A DNA stretch of 31,518 nucleotides from an uncultured Faecalibacterium sp. (lineage in GTDB: Bacteria; Bacillota; Clostridia; Oscillospirales; Ruminococcaceae): the NCBI GenBank assembly GCA_900539945.1, contig UQDV01000029.1, positions 1 to 31,518 on the forward strand, written 5' to 3'. Shown piece after piece: positions 7,309 to 15,576 of the stretch (its first letter is position 1; every line of letters begins with the position of its first letter). The notes below the pieces were generated by a model, which was not told where the DNA came from, searched no databases, and was given only the letters and a program-made list of their open reading frames with translations. The translations under genes were made by a program, and so were the position numbers.

Positions 7309-8463
7309 ATGGCAAGACACCTGTTTACTTCTGAGTCCGTCACCGAAGGACATCCCGACAAGATCTGCGACCAGATCTCGGATGCGATCCTGGACGAGAT
7401 CCTGACCCACGACCCCGACGCCCGCGTGGCCTGCGAGACCTGTGCATCCACCGGTCTGGTGCACATCATGGGCGAGATCACCACCAGCTGCTATGTGGAC
7501 TTCCAGAAGGTGGTCCGTGAGGTGGTGGCAGATATTGGCTACACCCGTGCAAAGTTCGGCTTTGACGCCGACACCTGCGCCGTCATCTCCAACATCGACG
7601 GCCAGAGCCCCGACATCGCCCTGGGCACCAACGACCAGGTGGGCGGTGCCGGCGACCAGGGCATGATGTTCGGTTATGCCTGCGACGAGACCCCGGAGCT
7701 GATGCCCATGCCCATCAGCCTGGCCCACAAGCTGGCCAAGCGCCTGACCGAGGTGCGCAAGAGCGGCGAGATGAGCTATCTGCGCCCGGACGGCAAGAGC
7801 CAGGTCACCGTGGAGTACGACGAGAACAACAAGCCCGTGCGTGTGGACGCCGTGGTCATCTCCAGCCAGCACAGCGAGAGCGTGAGCATGGACCAGCTGC
7901 GTGCCGACGTGATGGAAAAGGTCATCAAGGCCACCATCCCCGCCGAGCTGCTGGACGAGAACACCAAGTACTATATCAACCCCACCGGCCGCTTTGTGGT
8001 CGGCGGCCCCCAGGGCGACACCGGCCTGACCGGCCGTAAGATCATCGTGGACACCTACGGCGGCTACGCACGTCACGGCGGCGGCGCATTCTCCGGCAAG
8101 GATCCCAGCAAGGTGGACCGCAGCGCTGCCTATGCGACCCGCTGGGTGGCCAAGAACATCGTGGCTGCCGGCCTGGCCAAGCAGTGCGAGGTGCAGGTGG
8201 CTTACGCCATCGGCGTGGCAAAGCCCGTGTCCATCATGGTGGACACCTTCGGCACCGGCACGGTCTCCGATGAGAAGATCGAGCAGGCTGTGGAGAAGGT
8301 CTTTGACCTGACCCCCGCTGCCATTATCCGTGACCTCGACCTGCGCAAGCCCATCTACCGCAAGCTGGCTGCCTACGGTCACATGGGCCGCGAGGACCTG
8401 GGCGTGAAGTGGGAGAACACCGACCGCGTGGATGCCCTGAAGGCTGCCGTGGCTGCTCTGTAA
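7309..8463 (+). CDS. metK: S-adenosylmethionine synthetase
   Basis: A 384-residue methionine adenosyltransferase making SAM from methionine and ATP in the cytoplasm. Visible signatures are [16 protein letters not shown] near the N-terminus, [12 protein letters not shown] (the family hexapeptide region) and [19 protein letters not shown], the phosphate-binding loop. Length is normal. AGGAGG (7295-7300) lies 8 bases before ATG 7309. It is a single-gene unit with its own promoter, SAM-I riboswitch and terminator, so its product should repress its own transcription. SAM made here is the methyl donor of TrmD. Confidence 0.98.
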   Translation: MARHLFTSESVTEGHPDKICDQISDAILDEILTHDPDARVACETCASTGLVHIMGEITTSCYVDFQKVVREVVADIGYTRAKFGFDADTCAVISNIDGQSPDIALGTNDQVGGAGDQGMMFGYACDETPELMPMPISLAHKLAKRLTEVRKSGEMSYLRPDGKSQVTVEYDENNKPVRVDAVVISSQHSESVSMDQLRADVMEKVIKATIPAELLDENTKYYINPTGRFVVGGPQGDTGLTGRKIIVDTYGGYARHGGGAFSGKDPSKVDRSAAYATRWVAKNIVAAGLAKQCEVQVAYAIGVAKPVSIMVDTFGTGTVSDEKIEQAVEKVFDLTPAAIIRDLDLRKPIYRKLAAYGHMGREDLGVKWENTDRVDALKAAVAAL

Positions 8464-8483
8464 AGAAGAACCGGTAAATGAAG

Positions 8484-8523
8484 AAAAAGGCTCCTCTGCC
8501 GACCGGCAGAGGGGCCTTTTTGC
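8484..8523 (+). terminator. Intrinsic terminator after metK
   Basis: AAGGCTCCTCTGCCG pairs with CGGCAGAGGGGCCTT over a two-base loop, followed by TTT. Confidence 0.88.
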
Positions 8524-8562
8524 AGGGTGCGGCCGGAAGCGGCGGCGGGATGTGCCTACATG

Positions 8563-8579
8563 GAAAAGTAATACTTTTC
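8563..8579. promoter_or_regulatory. Perfect 17-base palindrome upstream of prs
   Basis: GAAAAGTA-A-TACTTTTC is an exact inverted repeat in the 286-base gap between the metK terminator and prs. The rest of the gap is AT-rich and shows no gene except the promoter at 8712-8740. It could be an operator, but it lies about 150 bases above that promoter. Confidence 0.3.
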
Positions 8580-8711
8580 TCGAAAAATCGGTGGATTTTT
8601 GCGACTGCGAAGAGAAATGGCTGTCTTTTTGTCGAAAACACACAGTCTCTTTTTGAAAAAAGCAAAACAGATGTGCAAGGCGCAGAAAATCGGTTTGTGT
8701 AACAAATGGAT

Positions 8712-8740
8712 ATGGCACAAAACGCAAAATGTGATAAAAT
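8712..8740 (+). promoter_or_regulatory. Candidate prs promoter with extended -10
   Basis: ATGGCA (8712-8717), 17-base spacer, TG (8732-8733) and TAAAAT (8735-8740), 67 bases before the start codon. Confidence 0.6.
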
Positions 8741-8807
8741 AAAGGTAGATATGCGCTTTTGTACGCAGATCGTTCGGATTGGAAAGCAGCAATAAGGAGT
8801 TGTGATT

Positions 8808-9950
8808 ATGTCCATTGAAATTTCCCCCAAGTCGTTTTTCCAGCAGCCCAGCGTGGCAGACATGCGGCTGATCGCCTGCCCCGGTGCCGAGGAGCTTACC
8901 GGCCTGATCGACAAGCACCTGGTCCGTTGGGCCAAGGACGCCGGCATTGACAAGGAGACCTTCATCATCTCCTGCGACTGCCCCCGCTTCCAGAGCGGTG
9001 ATGCCAAGGGTCTGGTCAAGGAGTCCGTGCGCGGCGACGATATCTTTATTGTGGTGGATCCCGGCAACTACAGCGTGACCTACAAGCTGTTTGACAACGT
9101 GAACCACATGTCCCCGGACGATCACTTTGCAAACCTGAAGCGCCTGATCCAGGCGGTGGCCGGCAAGGCACACCGCGTGTCGGTGATCATGCCCAGCCTG
9201 TACGGCGGCCGTCAGCATCGCCGCGTGGTGCGTGAGAGCCTGGACTGCGCCGTGGCCCTGCAGGAGCTGCAGACCATGGGTGTGCAGAACATCATCACCT
9301 TCGACGCACATGACCCCCGCGTGCAGAATGCTGTGCCGCTGATGAGCTTCGACAACGCCATGCCTACCTATCAGGTGCTGAAAAGCCTGCTGAAGAAGGA
9401 CCCGGAGATCTCCTTCGACAAGAGTAAGTTCACCGTGGTCAGCCCGGACGAAGGCGCCATGAACCGCAACATGTACTTCTCCAGCGTGCTGGGCTGCAAC
9501 CTGGGCATGTTCTACAAGCGCCGTGACTACACCCGCGTGGTCAACGGCCGCAACCCCATCGTGGCTCACGAGTACCTGGGCGAGAGCGTGGAAGGCAAGA
9601 CCGTCTTTATCGCCGATGACATCATCGCTTCCGGCGAGAGCATGCTGGAAGTGGCCAGCAATCTGAAGGAGCGCGGCGCTGCCCGCATCATCGCCAACGC
9701 TACCTTCCCGCTGTTCACCAGCGGCCTGGCCAAGTTTGACCAGGCTGTGGCCGAGGGCAAGCTGACCTATGTGGTGGGCACCAACCTGACCTACCGCACG
9801 CCGGAGCTGCTGACCCGCGACTGGTATGTGGACGTGGATGTGTCCAAGTACGCTGCTTACTTCGTGGTGGCCCTGAACCACGACATGTCCGTTTCCAGCA
9901 TCATTGATCCGCTGAAGAAGATCGAGGCTCTGCTGGCAAAGCGCGCATAA
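8808..9950 (+). CDS. prs: Ribose-phosphate pyrophosphokinase, divergent type
   Basis: A 380-residue PRPP synthetase-like protein, longer than classical Prs (about 315). PRPP feeds purine, pyrimidine, His, Trp and NAD synthesis. The PRPP-binding loop is IADDIIASGESM (268-279), and NIITFDAHDPRVQNAVP takes the place of the classical VDLHAGQIQGFF stretch; YGGRQHRR matches the catalytic flexible-loop region seen as YARQDRK in classical enzymes. The substitutions suggest the divergent form seen in many clostridia rather than a copy of the B. subtilis type. ATG 8808 is used because AAGGAG (8794-8799) is 8 bases away; GTG 8802 is too close. Stand-alone gene with promoter and terminator. Confidence 0.85.
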   Translation: MSIEISPKSFFQQPSVADMRLIACPGAEELTGLIDKHLVRWAKDAGIDKETFIISCDCPRFQSGDAKGLVKESVRGDDIFIVVDPGNYSVTYKLFDNVNHMSPDDHFANLKRLIQAVAGKAHRVSVIMPSLYGGRQHRRVVRESLDCAVALQELQTMGVQNIITFDAHDPRVQNAVPLMSFDNAMPTYQVLKSLLKKDPEISFDKSKFTVVSPDEGAMNRNMYFSSVLGCNLGMFYKRRDYTRVVNGRNPIVAHEYLGESVEGKTVFIADDIIASGESMLEVASNLKERGAARIIANATFPLFTSGLAKFDQAVAEGKLTYVVGTNLTYRTPELLTRDWYVDVDVSKYAAYFVVALNHDMSVSSIIDPLKKIEALLAKRA

Positions 9951-9970
9951 TCCTGCGGAAGTCTGTACTA

Positions 9971-10006
9971 GAAAAGCCGCTGTATCGAACGATACAGCGG
10001 CTTTTC
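9971..10006. terminator. Bidirectional terminator between prs and the MATE gene
   Basis: A perfect 17-bp stem, GAAAAGCCGCTGTATCG with CGATACAGCGGCTTTTC, over a two-base loop. T-rich tails arise on both strands, so it can serve prs and the convergent MATE gene. Confidence 0.9.
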
Positions 10007-10023
10007 TTATGCAACCGAGAGGG

Positions 10024-11352
10024 TTACATTTTATTCTTGCGCAGATAGCGCAGCATGGCGGGCAGCTCGTAGGCCAGCATCAGTACCCAGCCGAAGGCGT
10101 AGCTGTAGGGCAGGGCTTCGATCTCCATCTTCCACAGCAGCACCAGCACGGACGCGGCGGCCACACGGCCTGCCATGTTCAGGATGCTGCTGATCAGTGT
10201 GATCCTCAGGTCGCCGATGCCGCGGAAGAAGCCCTGGATGCCGTTGGTGGCGGCGGGCATCAGGTAGAACAGCGAGATCGTGCGCAGGAACCGCACGCCC
10301 AGGTCCACCACCTCCGGGTCGGTGACGAACAGCCGGATGATGGGCTCTGCAAAGATCAGACAGACCGCCATCAGGCCCAGTGCATACACCACCTCGATGC
10401 GCATGCCGCAGCGGTAGCCATCCTTCACGCGGTCTTTCTTCCCGGCACCTTCGTTCTGAGCCATGAAAGTGGTCATGGCGTGGGCGATGTTCTGCTGCGG
10501 AGTGTAGGCAAAGTCGTCGATGCGAGATGCCGCGGTAAAGGCGGCCATGGCGCTGACGCCCATGGTGTTCACGATGGCCTGCACCGCGATCTTGCCCAGC
10601 TGCACGGTGGCCTGCTGCATGGCGCTGACCCAGCCGTAGCTTACAGTCTTGCGCAGCAGCTTGCCGTCAAACACGAACCAGCGTCTGCCCAGCTGCAGCA
10701 CCGGAACTTTCCAGCGGATGTACAGGGCGCAGAGCAGGCAGCACATGCCCTCGCTCAGCACGGTGGAAAGGGCGCAGCCCTCGCTGCCCCAGTCCAGGGC
10801 CTCCACAAAAAACAGGTCGCCGCCGATGTTCAGCACGGCGCTGATCATCAGAAAGTACAGGGCACTCTTGCTGTCGCCCAGGGCACGCAGCGTGGCGGCC
10901 AGAAAATTGTAAAAAAAGGTGAAGAGCAGGCCCGCAAACACGATGCGCAGGTAGTTCACGGCAATGGGCAGGATCTCCGCCGGCACCTGCAGCAGCCGCA
11001 GCAGGGGATTTGCCAACAGGATGCACAACAGCGAGAAGGCCAGCGAGAACACCGTACCGGCAATGGCGGTGGTGGACACCTGCCGTTCCACCAGCTCCGT
11101 GTCTCCGGCACCAAAGGCGGTGCTGACCAGAATGCCGGCACCCAGACATATGCCGTTGATGAACAGGATGACCAGAGTCATCAGCGGGTTGGCGGTGCCC
11201 ACGGCAGCCAGCGCATCCTCCCCCACGAACTTGCCCACGATGATGCTGTCGGCGGCATTGTAGGTGAGCTGGAACAGATTGCCCAGCACCAGCGGGATGG
11301 TAAAGTTGATCAGCAGCGGCGTGATCTTGCCGCTGGTCATATCTTTGGTCAT
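10024..11352 (-). CDS. MATE-family efflux transporter
   Basis: A 442-residue integral membrane protein with about 12 hydrophobic segments in two similar halves. The N-terminus MTSGKITPLLINFTIPLVLGNLFQ, then YNAADSIIVGKFVG, is typical of MATE (NorM/DinF-like) cation-coupled drug exporters, and the second half repeats the pattern with FFRGIGDLRITL. The first ATG (11352) is used; AAAGGA lies about 13 bases upstream, a poor spacing, so the internal ATG at 11340 remains possible. It lies 24 bases downstream of the cysteine-synthase-like gene on the same strand and probably shares its promoter. Its stop codon falls in a short GAGAGGGTT sequence like the ends of repeat family A. Substrate unknown. 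Confidence 0.92.
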   Translation of the reverse strand: MTKDMTSGKITPLLINFTIPLVLGNLFQLTYNAADSIIVGKFVGEDALAAVGTANPLMTLVILFINGICLGAGILVSTAFGAGDTELVERQVSTTAIAGTVFSLAFSLLCILLANPLLRLLQVPAEILPIAVNYLRIVFAGLLFTFFYNFLAATLRALGDSKSALYFLMISAVLNIGGDLFFVEALDWGSEGCALSTVLSEGMCCLLCALYIRWKVPVLQLGRRWFVFDGKLLRKTVSYGWVSAMQQATVQLGKIAVQAIVNTMGVSAMAAFTAASRIDDFAYTPQQNIAHAMTTFMAQNEGAGKKDRVKDGYRCGMRIEVVYALGLMAVCLIFAEPIIRLFVTDPEVVDLGVRFLRTISLFYLMPAATNGIQGFFRGIGDLRITLISSILNMAGRVAAASVLVLLWKMEIEALPYSYAFGWVLMLAYELPAMLRYLRKNKM

Positions 11353-11376
11353 GGTGAATGCGAAGTCCTTTCCGGT

Positions 11377-12282
11377 TTATAAGAGATTCTGTCGGCCGCT
11401 GAACACGGCCAGGGCCGAGCGGCTGATGCCGTTGGCCACCAGCTTGGCCGCCGCGTGCAGGGCCGCCCCGGCGCTGGCACTGGCCGGGATGGCATCGGTG
11501 CGCAGCACCTGCTGGGCAGCGCGCTGGGCGTCCTTGCTGGAAACTGCCGCCACATTGTCCACTACATAGGAGTTGAAGTTCTTGGGCACGAGGCCGAAGC
11601 CGATGTCCGGGATGTTGTGGGGGCCGGTGACGCCGCCGGTGAGGGCCTGACACTCAAAAGGCTCCACGGCCACGATGCGCACATCGTTGGTCCAGGCCTT
11701 GATGGTTTCGCCCACGCCGGTCACGGTGCCGGCGCTGCCCACCCCCACGGTGATGGCGTCCACCAGGCTGGCACCCTCCCGGGCGATGTTCTGCAGGATG
11801 GCCGGGCCGGTGACCCGGCGGTGATACTCCGGGTTGTTGTCGTTGGCCAGCCAGTCGGTGTAGTACCAGCCGTTGGCGGCGGTCTGTGCGGCCATGGCAC
11901 GGGCCCCGGCCAGCCCGCTGCGGGCGGGGCTGTGCTGGATCTGTGCCCCCAGACGCAGCAGGTTTTCCTGCCGCAGAGCGGGGGCATCCTCCGGCATCAC
12001 CAGCACCACCGGGTGCCCGGCGGTCAGGCCCGCCAGCGTGAGGGCAGAGGCAAAGGGGCCGGACACCGCCTCAATGATGGGCTGCCCGGGAGCCAGCTTT
12101 TTCTGCTCGATGGCCAGCGCCAGCATGCCCTCGGCCAGGCCGTCGCGGGCGGTGCCGGTGGGGCCGTTGAAGTCCAGATACGCAAATAGGCGGCCCTTGA
12201 GCCCGTTGGCGGCCGCGTAGCCCCGCAGCTCCACAACGGGGCAGGGGGTCAGCGTCTGGTAAAAATTCGGGTAGATCGGCAC
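11377..12282 (-). CDS. Cysteine-synthase-like protein lacking the PLP lysine
   Basis: A 301-residue fold-type II homologue of O-acetylserine sulfhydrylase, full length and alignable end to end (HRRVTGPAIL, VRIVAVEP, GPHNIPDIGFGLVP). The key sites are changed: the PLP-lysine box (family G-S-V-K-D-R) reads GTARDG with Arg46 in place of Lys; the substrate loop SGNTG reads SGPFA (74-78); the phosphate-cup loop reads GVGSAGT (180-186). It is therefore unlikely to bind PLP as a Schiff base and may be a pseudoenzyme, perhaps regulatory or a scaffold, as some CysK homologues are known to moonlight. The start is GTG 12282, 6 bases after AGGAGG. A promoter lies upstream and a MATE gene follows 24 bases on. 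Function unknown. Confidence 0.85.
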   Translation of the reverse strand: MPIYPNFYQTLTPCPVVELRGYAAANGLKGRLFAYLDFNGPTGTARDGLAEGMLALAIEQKKLAPGQPIIEAVSGPFASALTLAGLTAGHPVVLVMPEDAPALRQENLLRLGAQIQHSPARSGLAGARAMAAQTAANGWYYTDWLANDNNPEYHRRVTGPAILQNIAREGASLVDAITVGVGSAGTVTGVGETIKAWTNDVRIVAVEPFECQALTGGVTGPHNIPDIGFGLVPKNFNSYVVDNVAAVSSKDAQRAAQQVLRTDAIPASASAGAALHAAAKLVANGISRSALAVFSGRQNLL

Positions 12283-12317
12283 AGAAGGCCTCCTTTCGGG
12301 TGGGATACAACAACCTT

Positions 12318-12346
12318 ATCGTAACGCAAACCACGCACCGCGTCAA
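12318..12346 (-). promoter_or_regulatory. Promoter for the cysteine-synthase-like/MATE unit
   Basis: On the minus strand, TTGACG (12346-12341), a 17-base spacer and TACGAT (12323-12318). It is back to back with the ylxM-ffh promoter, about 64 bases apart. Confidence 0.65.
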
Positions 12347-12409
12347 GAAGTGTTTTGGCAAAAACAGCGAATTTTTGCCGGATTTTTTGGAAAAACTGCG
12401 CCGGAAGCC

Positions 12410-12438
12410 TTGACAAGCTCCATGTGTTCTGGTATACT
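12410..12438 (+). promoter_or_regulatory. Promoter of the ylxM-ffh operon
   Basis: Consensus TTGACA (12410-12415), 17-base spacer and TATACT (12433-12438), about 70 bases before ylxM. Confidence 0.85.
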
Positions 12439-12508
12439 CCATCCGTAAAGCAAATGAACTTTACATCACGAACGCGAAACACGAGCAGGATACCGGGGGT
12501 CACGCGCA

Positions 12509-12892
12509 ATGGCAAAAGATCTGGAAATGGGGTATCTGCTCGATTTTTATGGCGAAGTGCTGACCGAAAAACAGCGGGAGATGCTGCGCCAGTATTACAA
12601 CGATGACCTCTCCCTGAGCGAGATCGGTGAGAACTTCGGCATTACCCGGCAGGGCGCACGGGACGCCATCAAGCATGGCGAGACCACCCTGAAGGAGCTG
12701 GAGGAAAAGGTCGGCTTTGCGGCCCGGTACCGCCGGGTGCAGCAGAAGCTGGAAGAGCTGGAACAGCTGGTGATCGACGCACGGTTCGAGTGCACGGGCC
12801 CCAGCGCCTGCCTGACCACCACCGAGTATGCCGACACCCTGACAAAGATGCTGGGCATCATCCGCTCGATCGACGAGGCAAACGAGGACTGA
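12509..12892 (+). CDS. ylxM: YlxM-family helix-turn-helix protein
   Basis: A 127-residue protein of the YlxM/p13 family, small DNA-binding-like proteins encoded next to ffh in Firmicutes and thought to affect the SRP pathway. The opening MGYLLDFYGEVLTEKQREML and the helix-turn-helix LSLSEIGENFGITRQGARDAI (about 35-55) are typical. A charged, probably coiled segment (about 62-92) follows. The upstream GGGGG is a weak ribosome site, about 9 bases from the ATG. The ffh start lies 20 bases after its stop, so the two are cotranscribed from the promoter at 12410. Confidence 0.92.
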   Translation: MAKDLEMGYLLDFYGEVLTEKQREMLRQYYNDDLSLSEIGENFGITRQGARDAIKHGETTLKELEEKVGFAARYRRVQQKLEELEQLVIDARFECTGPSACLTTTEYADTLTKMLGIIRSIDEANED

Positions 12893-12912
12893 ACCGAAAG
12901 GAGCACCGCACA

Positions 12913-14268
12913 ATGGCATTTGAATCCCTGACCGACCGCCTTGCCGGTGTGTTCAAAAAGCTGCGCGGCCACGGCAAACTGACCGAGGCCGACATCAAGA
13001 CCGCCATGCGGGAAGTGCGCATGGCCCTGCTGGAAGCCGACGTCAACTACAAGGTGGCCAAGGACTTCTGTGCAAGGGTGTCGGAGCGCGCCATGGGCCA
13101 GGAGGTCATGGAGAGCCTGACCCCGGCCCAGCAGGTGGTCAAGATCGTCAACGAGGAGCTGGTGGCTCTGATGGGCGGCAGCGAGGCCGCCCGCCTGAAC
13201 CTCAAGAACAAGGGTCAGAACGTGATCATGCTCTGCGGCCTGCAGGGCAACGGTAAGACCACCCACGCCGCCAAGCTGGCCAAATACTTCATCAAACAGG
13301 GCCGCCGCCCCATGCTGGTGGCCTGCGACATTTACCGCCCTGCGGCGATCGATCAGCTGCAGGTGGTGGGCAAACAGGCCGGTGCGCCGGTGTTCACCCT
13401 GCCGGGTGCCAAGCCCCCGGAGATCGCCCGCAAGGCGCTGGCCCACGCCAAGGACTACGGCAACGACATCGTGATCCTGGACACTGCCGGCCGTCTGCAG
13501 ATCGACGAAGTGCTGATGCAGGAGCTGGTGGACATCAAGGAAGCCGTTCCGGTGGACGAGACGCTGCTGGTGGTGGATGCCATGGCCGGCCAGGACGCCG
13601 TGAACGTGGCCAAGACCTTCAACGAGACGGTGGGCGTGGATGGCATCATCCTCACCAAGACCGACGGCGACACCCGCGGCGGTGCAGCCCTGTCGGTGCT
13701 GGCCGTCACCGGCAAGCCCATCAAGTTCCAGGGTACCGGCGAGAAGCTGGACGATCTGGATGTGTTCCATCCGGACCGCATGGCCAGCCGCATTCTGGGC
13801 ATGGGCGATGTGCTGAGCCTGATCGAACGGGCACAGGATGCCGCCGATGAGAAACTGGCCGCCGAGACTGCCAAGCGGATGATGGAAAACAAGTTCGACA
13901 TGAACGACATGCTGGACCAGTTTGCACAGATCCGCAAGATGGGCGGTGTGGGCGCGATGCTGAACATGCTGCCGGGCGGCGCGGGCATCGACCCCAGCCA
14001 GATGGATGAAAAGGCCTTTGACCGCATCGAGGCCATGATCCATTCTATGACCAAGGAAGAGCGCGAAAAGCCCTCCATCATCAATCCCAAGCGCAAGCGC
14101 CGCATTGCCGCCGGCAGCGGCACCACCGTGGCGGACGTCAACAAGCTGCTCAAGCAGTTTGAAATGATGCAGAAGATGATGAAGCAGCTCAAGAAGAGTC
14201 CCAAGGGCTTTGCCCGTAAGCTGGGCGGCATGATGGGCAATCACAATGCTTTCCGCGGCCTGAAATAA
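12913..14268 (+). CDS. ffh: Signal recognition particle protein Ffh
   Basis: A 451-residue SRP54 GTPase that binds signal peptides on ribosomes and delivers nascent chains to the membrane with FtsY. Order: N domain (1-90); G domain with GLQGNGKTT P-loop (about 107-115), DTAGRL and TKTDGDTRGG; then the methionine-rich M domain (about 300-440), with RKMGGVGAMLNMLPGG and the RNA-binding SKRKRRIAAGSGTTV-like stretch (here PKRKRRIAAGSG). AAAGGAG lies 10 bases before ATG 12913. Second gene of the SRP/ribosome-maturation block. The 4.5S/6S SRP RNA gene is not in this window. Confidence 0.98.
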   Translation: MAFESLTDRLAGVFKKLRGHGKLTEADIKTAMREVRMALLEADVNYKVAKDFCARVSERAMGQEVMESLTPAQQVVKIVNEELVALMGGSEAARLNLKNKGQNVIMLCGLQGNGKTTHAAKLAKYFIKQGRRPMLVACDIYRPAAIDQLQVVGKQAGAPVFTLPGAKPPEIARKALAHAKDYGNDIVILDTAGRLQIDEVLMQELVDIKEAVPVDETLLVVDAMAGQDAVNVAKTFNETVGVDGIILTKTDGDTRGGAALSVLAVTGKPIKFQGTGEKLDDLDVFHPDRMASRILGMGDVLSLIERAQDAADEKLAAETAKRMMENKFDMNDMLDQFAQIRKMGGVGAMLNMLPGGAGIDPSQMDEKAFDRIEAMIHSMTKEEREKPSIINPKRKRRIAAGSGTTVADVNKLLKQFEMMQKMMKQLKKSPKGFARKLGGMMGNHNAFRGLK

Positions 14269-14338
14269 TCAAGGTACACAACCCGCACCGGGTTTGTAAC
14301 ATAAATCAAAAAACACTATTTTCTGGAGGATATCTATT

Positions 14339-14581
14339 ATGGCAGTTAAGATTCGTCTGCGCCGCGTTGGCGCCAAGAAGGCTCCCTTCTATCGTGTGGT
14401 TGTTGCTGACAGCCGCTTCCCCCGCGACGGCCGCTTCATCGAGGAGATCGGCACCTACGATCCCAACAAGGAGCCCTCTGAGATCAAGATCGACGCCGAG
14501 AAGGCAAAGCAGTGGATCGCTAACGGCGCACAGCCCACCGATACCGTTCGTGTCCTGCTGAAGAAGTCCAACGTTCTGTAA
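14339..14581 (+). CDS. rpsP: Ribosomal protein bS16
   Basis: An 80-residue small-subunit protein, family length. [19 protein letters not shown] and [21 protein letters not shown] are the bS16 signature. GGAGGA (14325-14330) lies 8 bases before the ATG. Codon choice is markedly GTT/CGT/GCT-rich compared with ffh, as expected for a highly expressed gene. The 70-base gap from ffh holds a small AACCCG-cac-CGGGTT hairpin (14280-14294) without a T run, possibly an RNA-processing or pausing site. khpA follows after 17 bases. Confidence 0.98.
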   Translation: MAVKIRLRRVGAKKAPFYRVVVADSRFPRDGRFIEEIGTYDPNKEPSEIKIDAEKAKQWIANGAQPTDTVRVLLKKSNVL

Positions 14582-14598
14582 GTAGGGAGGGCTGACTC

Positions 14599-14832
14599 AT
14601 GCAGGAGCTGTTGCTGGCAGTTGCCCGCGGTCTCGTGGAGGACAAGGACGCCGTCAAGGTCACGGTGGACGAGCCCCGCGAGGACGGCACCATCGTCTAC
14701 CACCTGAGCGTGGCAGAGGGAGATATGGGCCGTGTCATCGGCAAGCAGGGCCGGATCGCAAAAGCCATTCGTGTGGTGATGCGCGCGGCTGCTGTGCGGG
14801 TCGATGAAAAGGTCCTTGTTGAGATCGACTGA
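14599..14832 (+). CDS. khpA: KH-domain RNA-binding protein KhpA
   Basis: A 77-residue single KH-domain protein (YlqC/KhpA), which in other Firmicutes pairs with KhpB (Jag/EloR) and binds RNA. The GXXG loop is GKQG (48-51) in MGRVIGKQGRIAKAIR. A GGGAGGG stretch precedes the ATG at 14599. It sits between rpsP and rimM as usual. A terminator 9 bases after its stop divides the canonical operon here. Confidence 0.95.
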   Translation: MQELLLAVARGLVEDKDAVKVTVDEPREDGTIVYHLSVAEGDMGRVIGKQGRIAKAIRVVMRAAAVRVDEKVLVEID

Positions 14833-14841
14833 GCACCCTAC

Positions 14842-14880
14842 AGGCCCTTTGCCCTTGCGGCAAGGGGCCTTTTTGATTTT
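14842..14880 (+). terminator. Intrinsic terminator after khpA
   Basis: AGGCCCTTTGCC pairs with GGCAAGGGGCCT (one G-T pair) over a five-base loop, followed by TTTTTGATTTTT. It separates ylxM-khpA from rimM-trmD. Confidence 0.85.
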
Positions 14881-14886
14881 TGATAG

Positions 14887-15019
14887 CAGGCTCGCCCTCT
14901 CAGGCGCAGACTGTGCACAAGAGCGTTCTGGAAAAACAAGCAATACACCACCTCTTCGTCAAAAAGCTCCCCCCCTCGGGGGAGCTGGCAATGCCGCAGG
15001 CATTGACTGAGAGGGTTCT
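14887..15019. repeat. Inverted-repeat element, family A, copy 2
   Basis: Ends GCCCTCTCAG and CTGAGAGGG are inverted; the inner hairpin AGCTCCCCC-cctc-GGGGGAGCT (14965-14985) is perfect and has a T run on the minus-strand side, so it would terminate minus-strand transcripts. The right end lies just before the rimM ribosome site. Same family as 5321-5471. Confidence 0.75.
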
Positions 15020-15033
15020 TACAGGAGAAAACA

Positions 15034-15573
15034 ATGCAGCAATATCTGGAAGCCGGAAAAGTTGTTACCACCCACGGCGTGCGCGGCGAAATGAAGCTGG
15101 AACTCTGGTGCGACGGTGTGGATTTTCTGAAAAAAGCCGGCCGGCTGTTCCCCTCGGCGCAGGGCGGCCGGGCCTATAAGATCACCTCCATCCGCCCGCA
15201 GGGGCAGATGGCGCTGCTCCAGCTGGAGGGCGTGAACGACATGGACGCCGCCCGCGCACTGCGGGGACAGGTGTTCTACTTTGACCGCGATGACGCCACC
15301 CTGCCCGCAGGCCGGTGGTATGTGGCCGACCTCATCGGGTGCGAAGTGCGGGATGCCGACACCGGCAAGGTATACGGCGTGGTGACCAGCGTGGACCACC
15401 CCGGTGCACAGGATATCTACACCGTCAAATCCCCCAGCGGCAAGGAATATATGTTCCCCGGGGTGGACGCGTTCCTGAAAGAGCGCAACCCGCCGGAGGG
15501 GTATATCCTGGTCACCCCCATCCCGGGTCTGCTGGACGATGACTTTGACAGCGAGCGCGACGGGGAGGAATGA
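15034..15573 (+). CDS. rimM: Ribosome maturation factor RimM
   Basis: A 179-residue 16S rRNA processing factor that binds uS19 during 30S head maturation. The N-terminal RimM domain has AGKVVTTHGVRGEMKL, and the C-terminal PRC-barrel part has WYVADLIGCEV and VPxIPGLLDDDF-like ending (here VTPIPGLLDDDF). AGGAGA lies 6 bases before ATG 15034. The acidic tail is normal for the family. trmD begins 3 bases after its stop. With a terminator and repeat upstream, its promoter is not obvious. Confidence 0.96.
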   Translation: MQQYLEAGKVVTTHGVRGEMKLELWCDGVDFLKKAGRLFPSAQGGRAYKITSIRPQGQMALLQLEGVNDMDAARALRGQVFYFDRDDATLPAGRWYVADLIGCEVRDADTGKVYGVVTSVDHPGAQDIYTVKSPSGKEYMFPGVDAFLKERNPPEGYILVTPIPGLLDDDFDSERDGEE

Positions 15574-15576
15574 GCC

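Noticed and set aside
8478..8702. 74-residue frame after metK
   Set aside because: Its start lies in the metK terminator and it has no ribosome site.
10009..11382. Plus-strand open frame of about 457 residues
   Set aside because: It is antisense to the MATE gene, which has clear spans and family motifs; the plus frame is His/Gln-rich without pattern.
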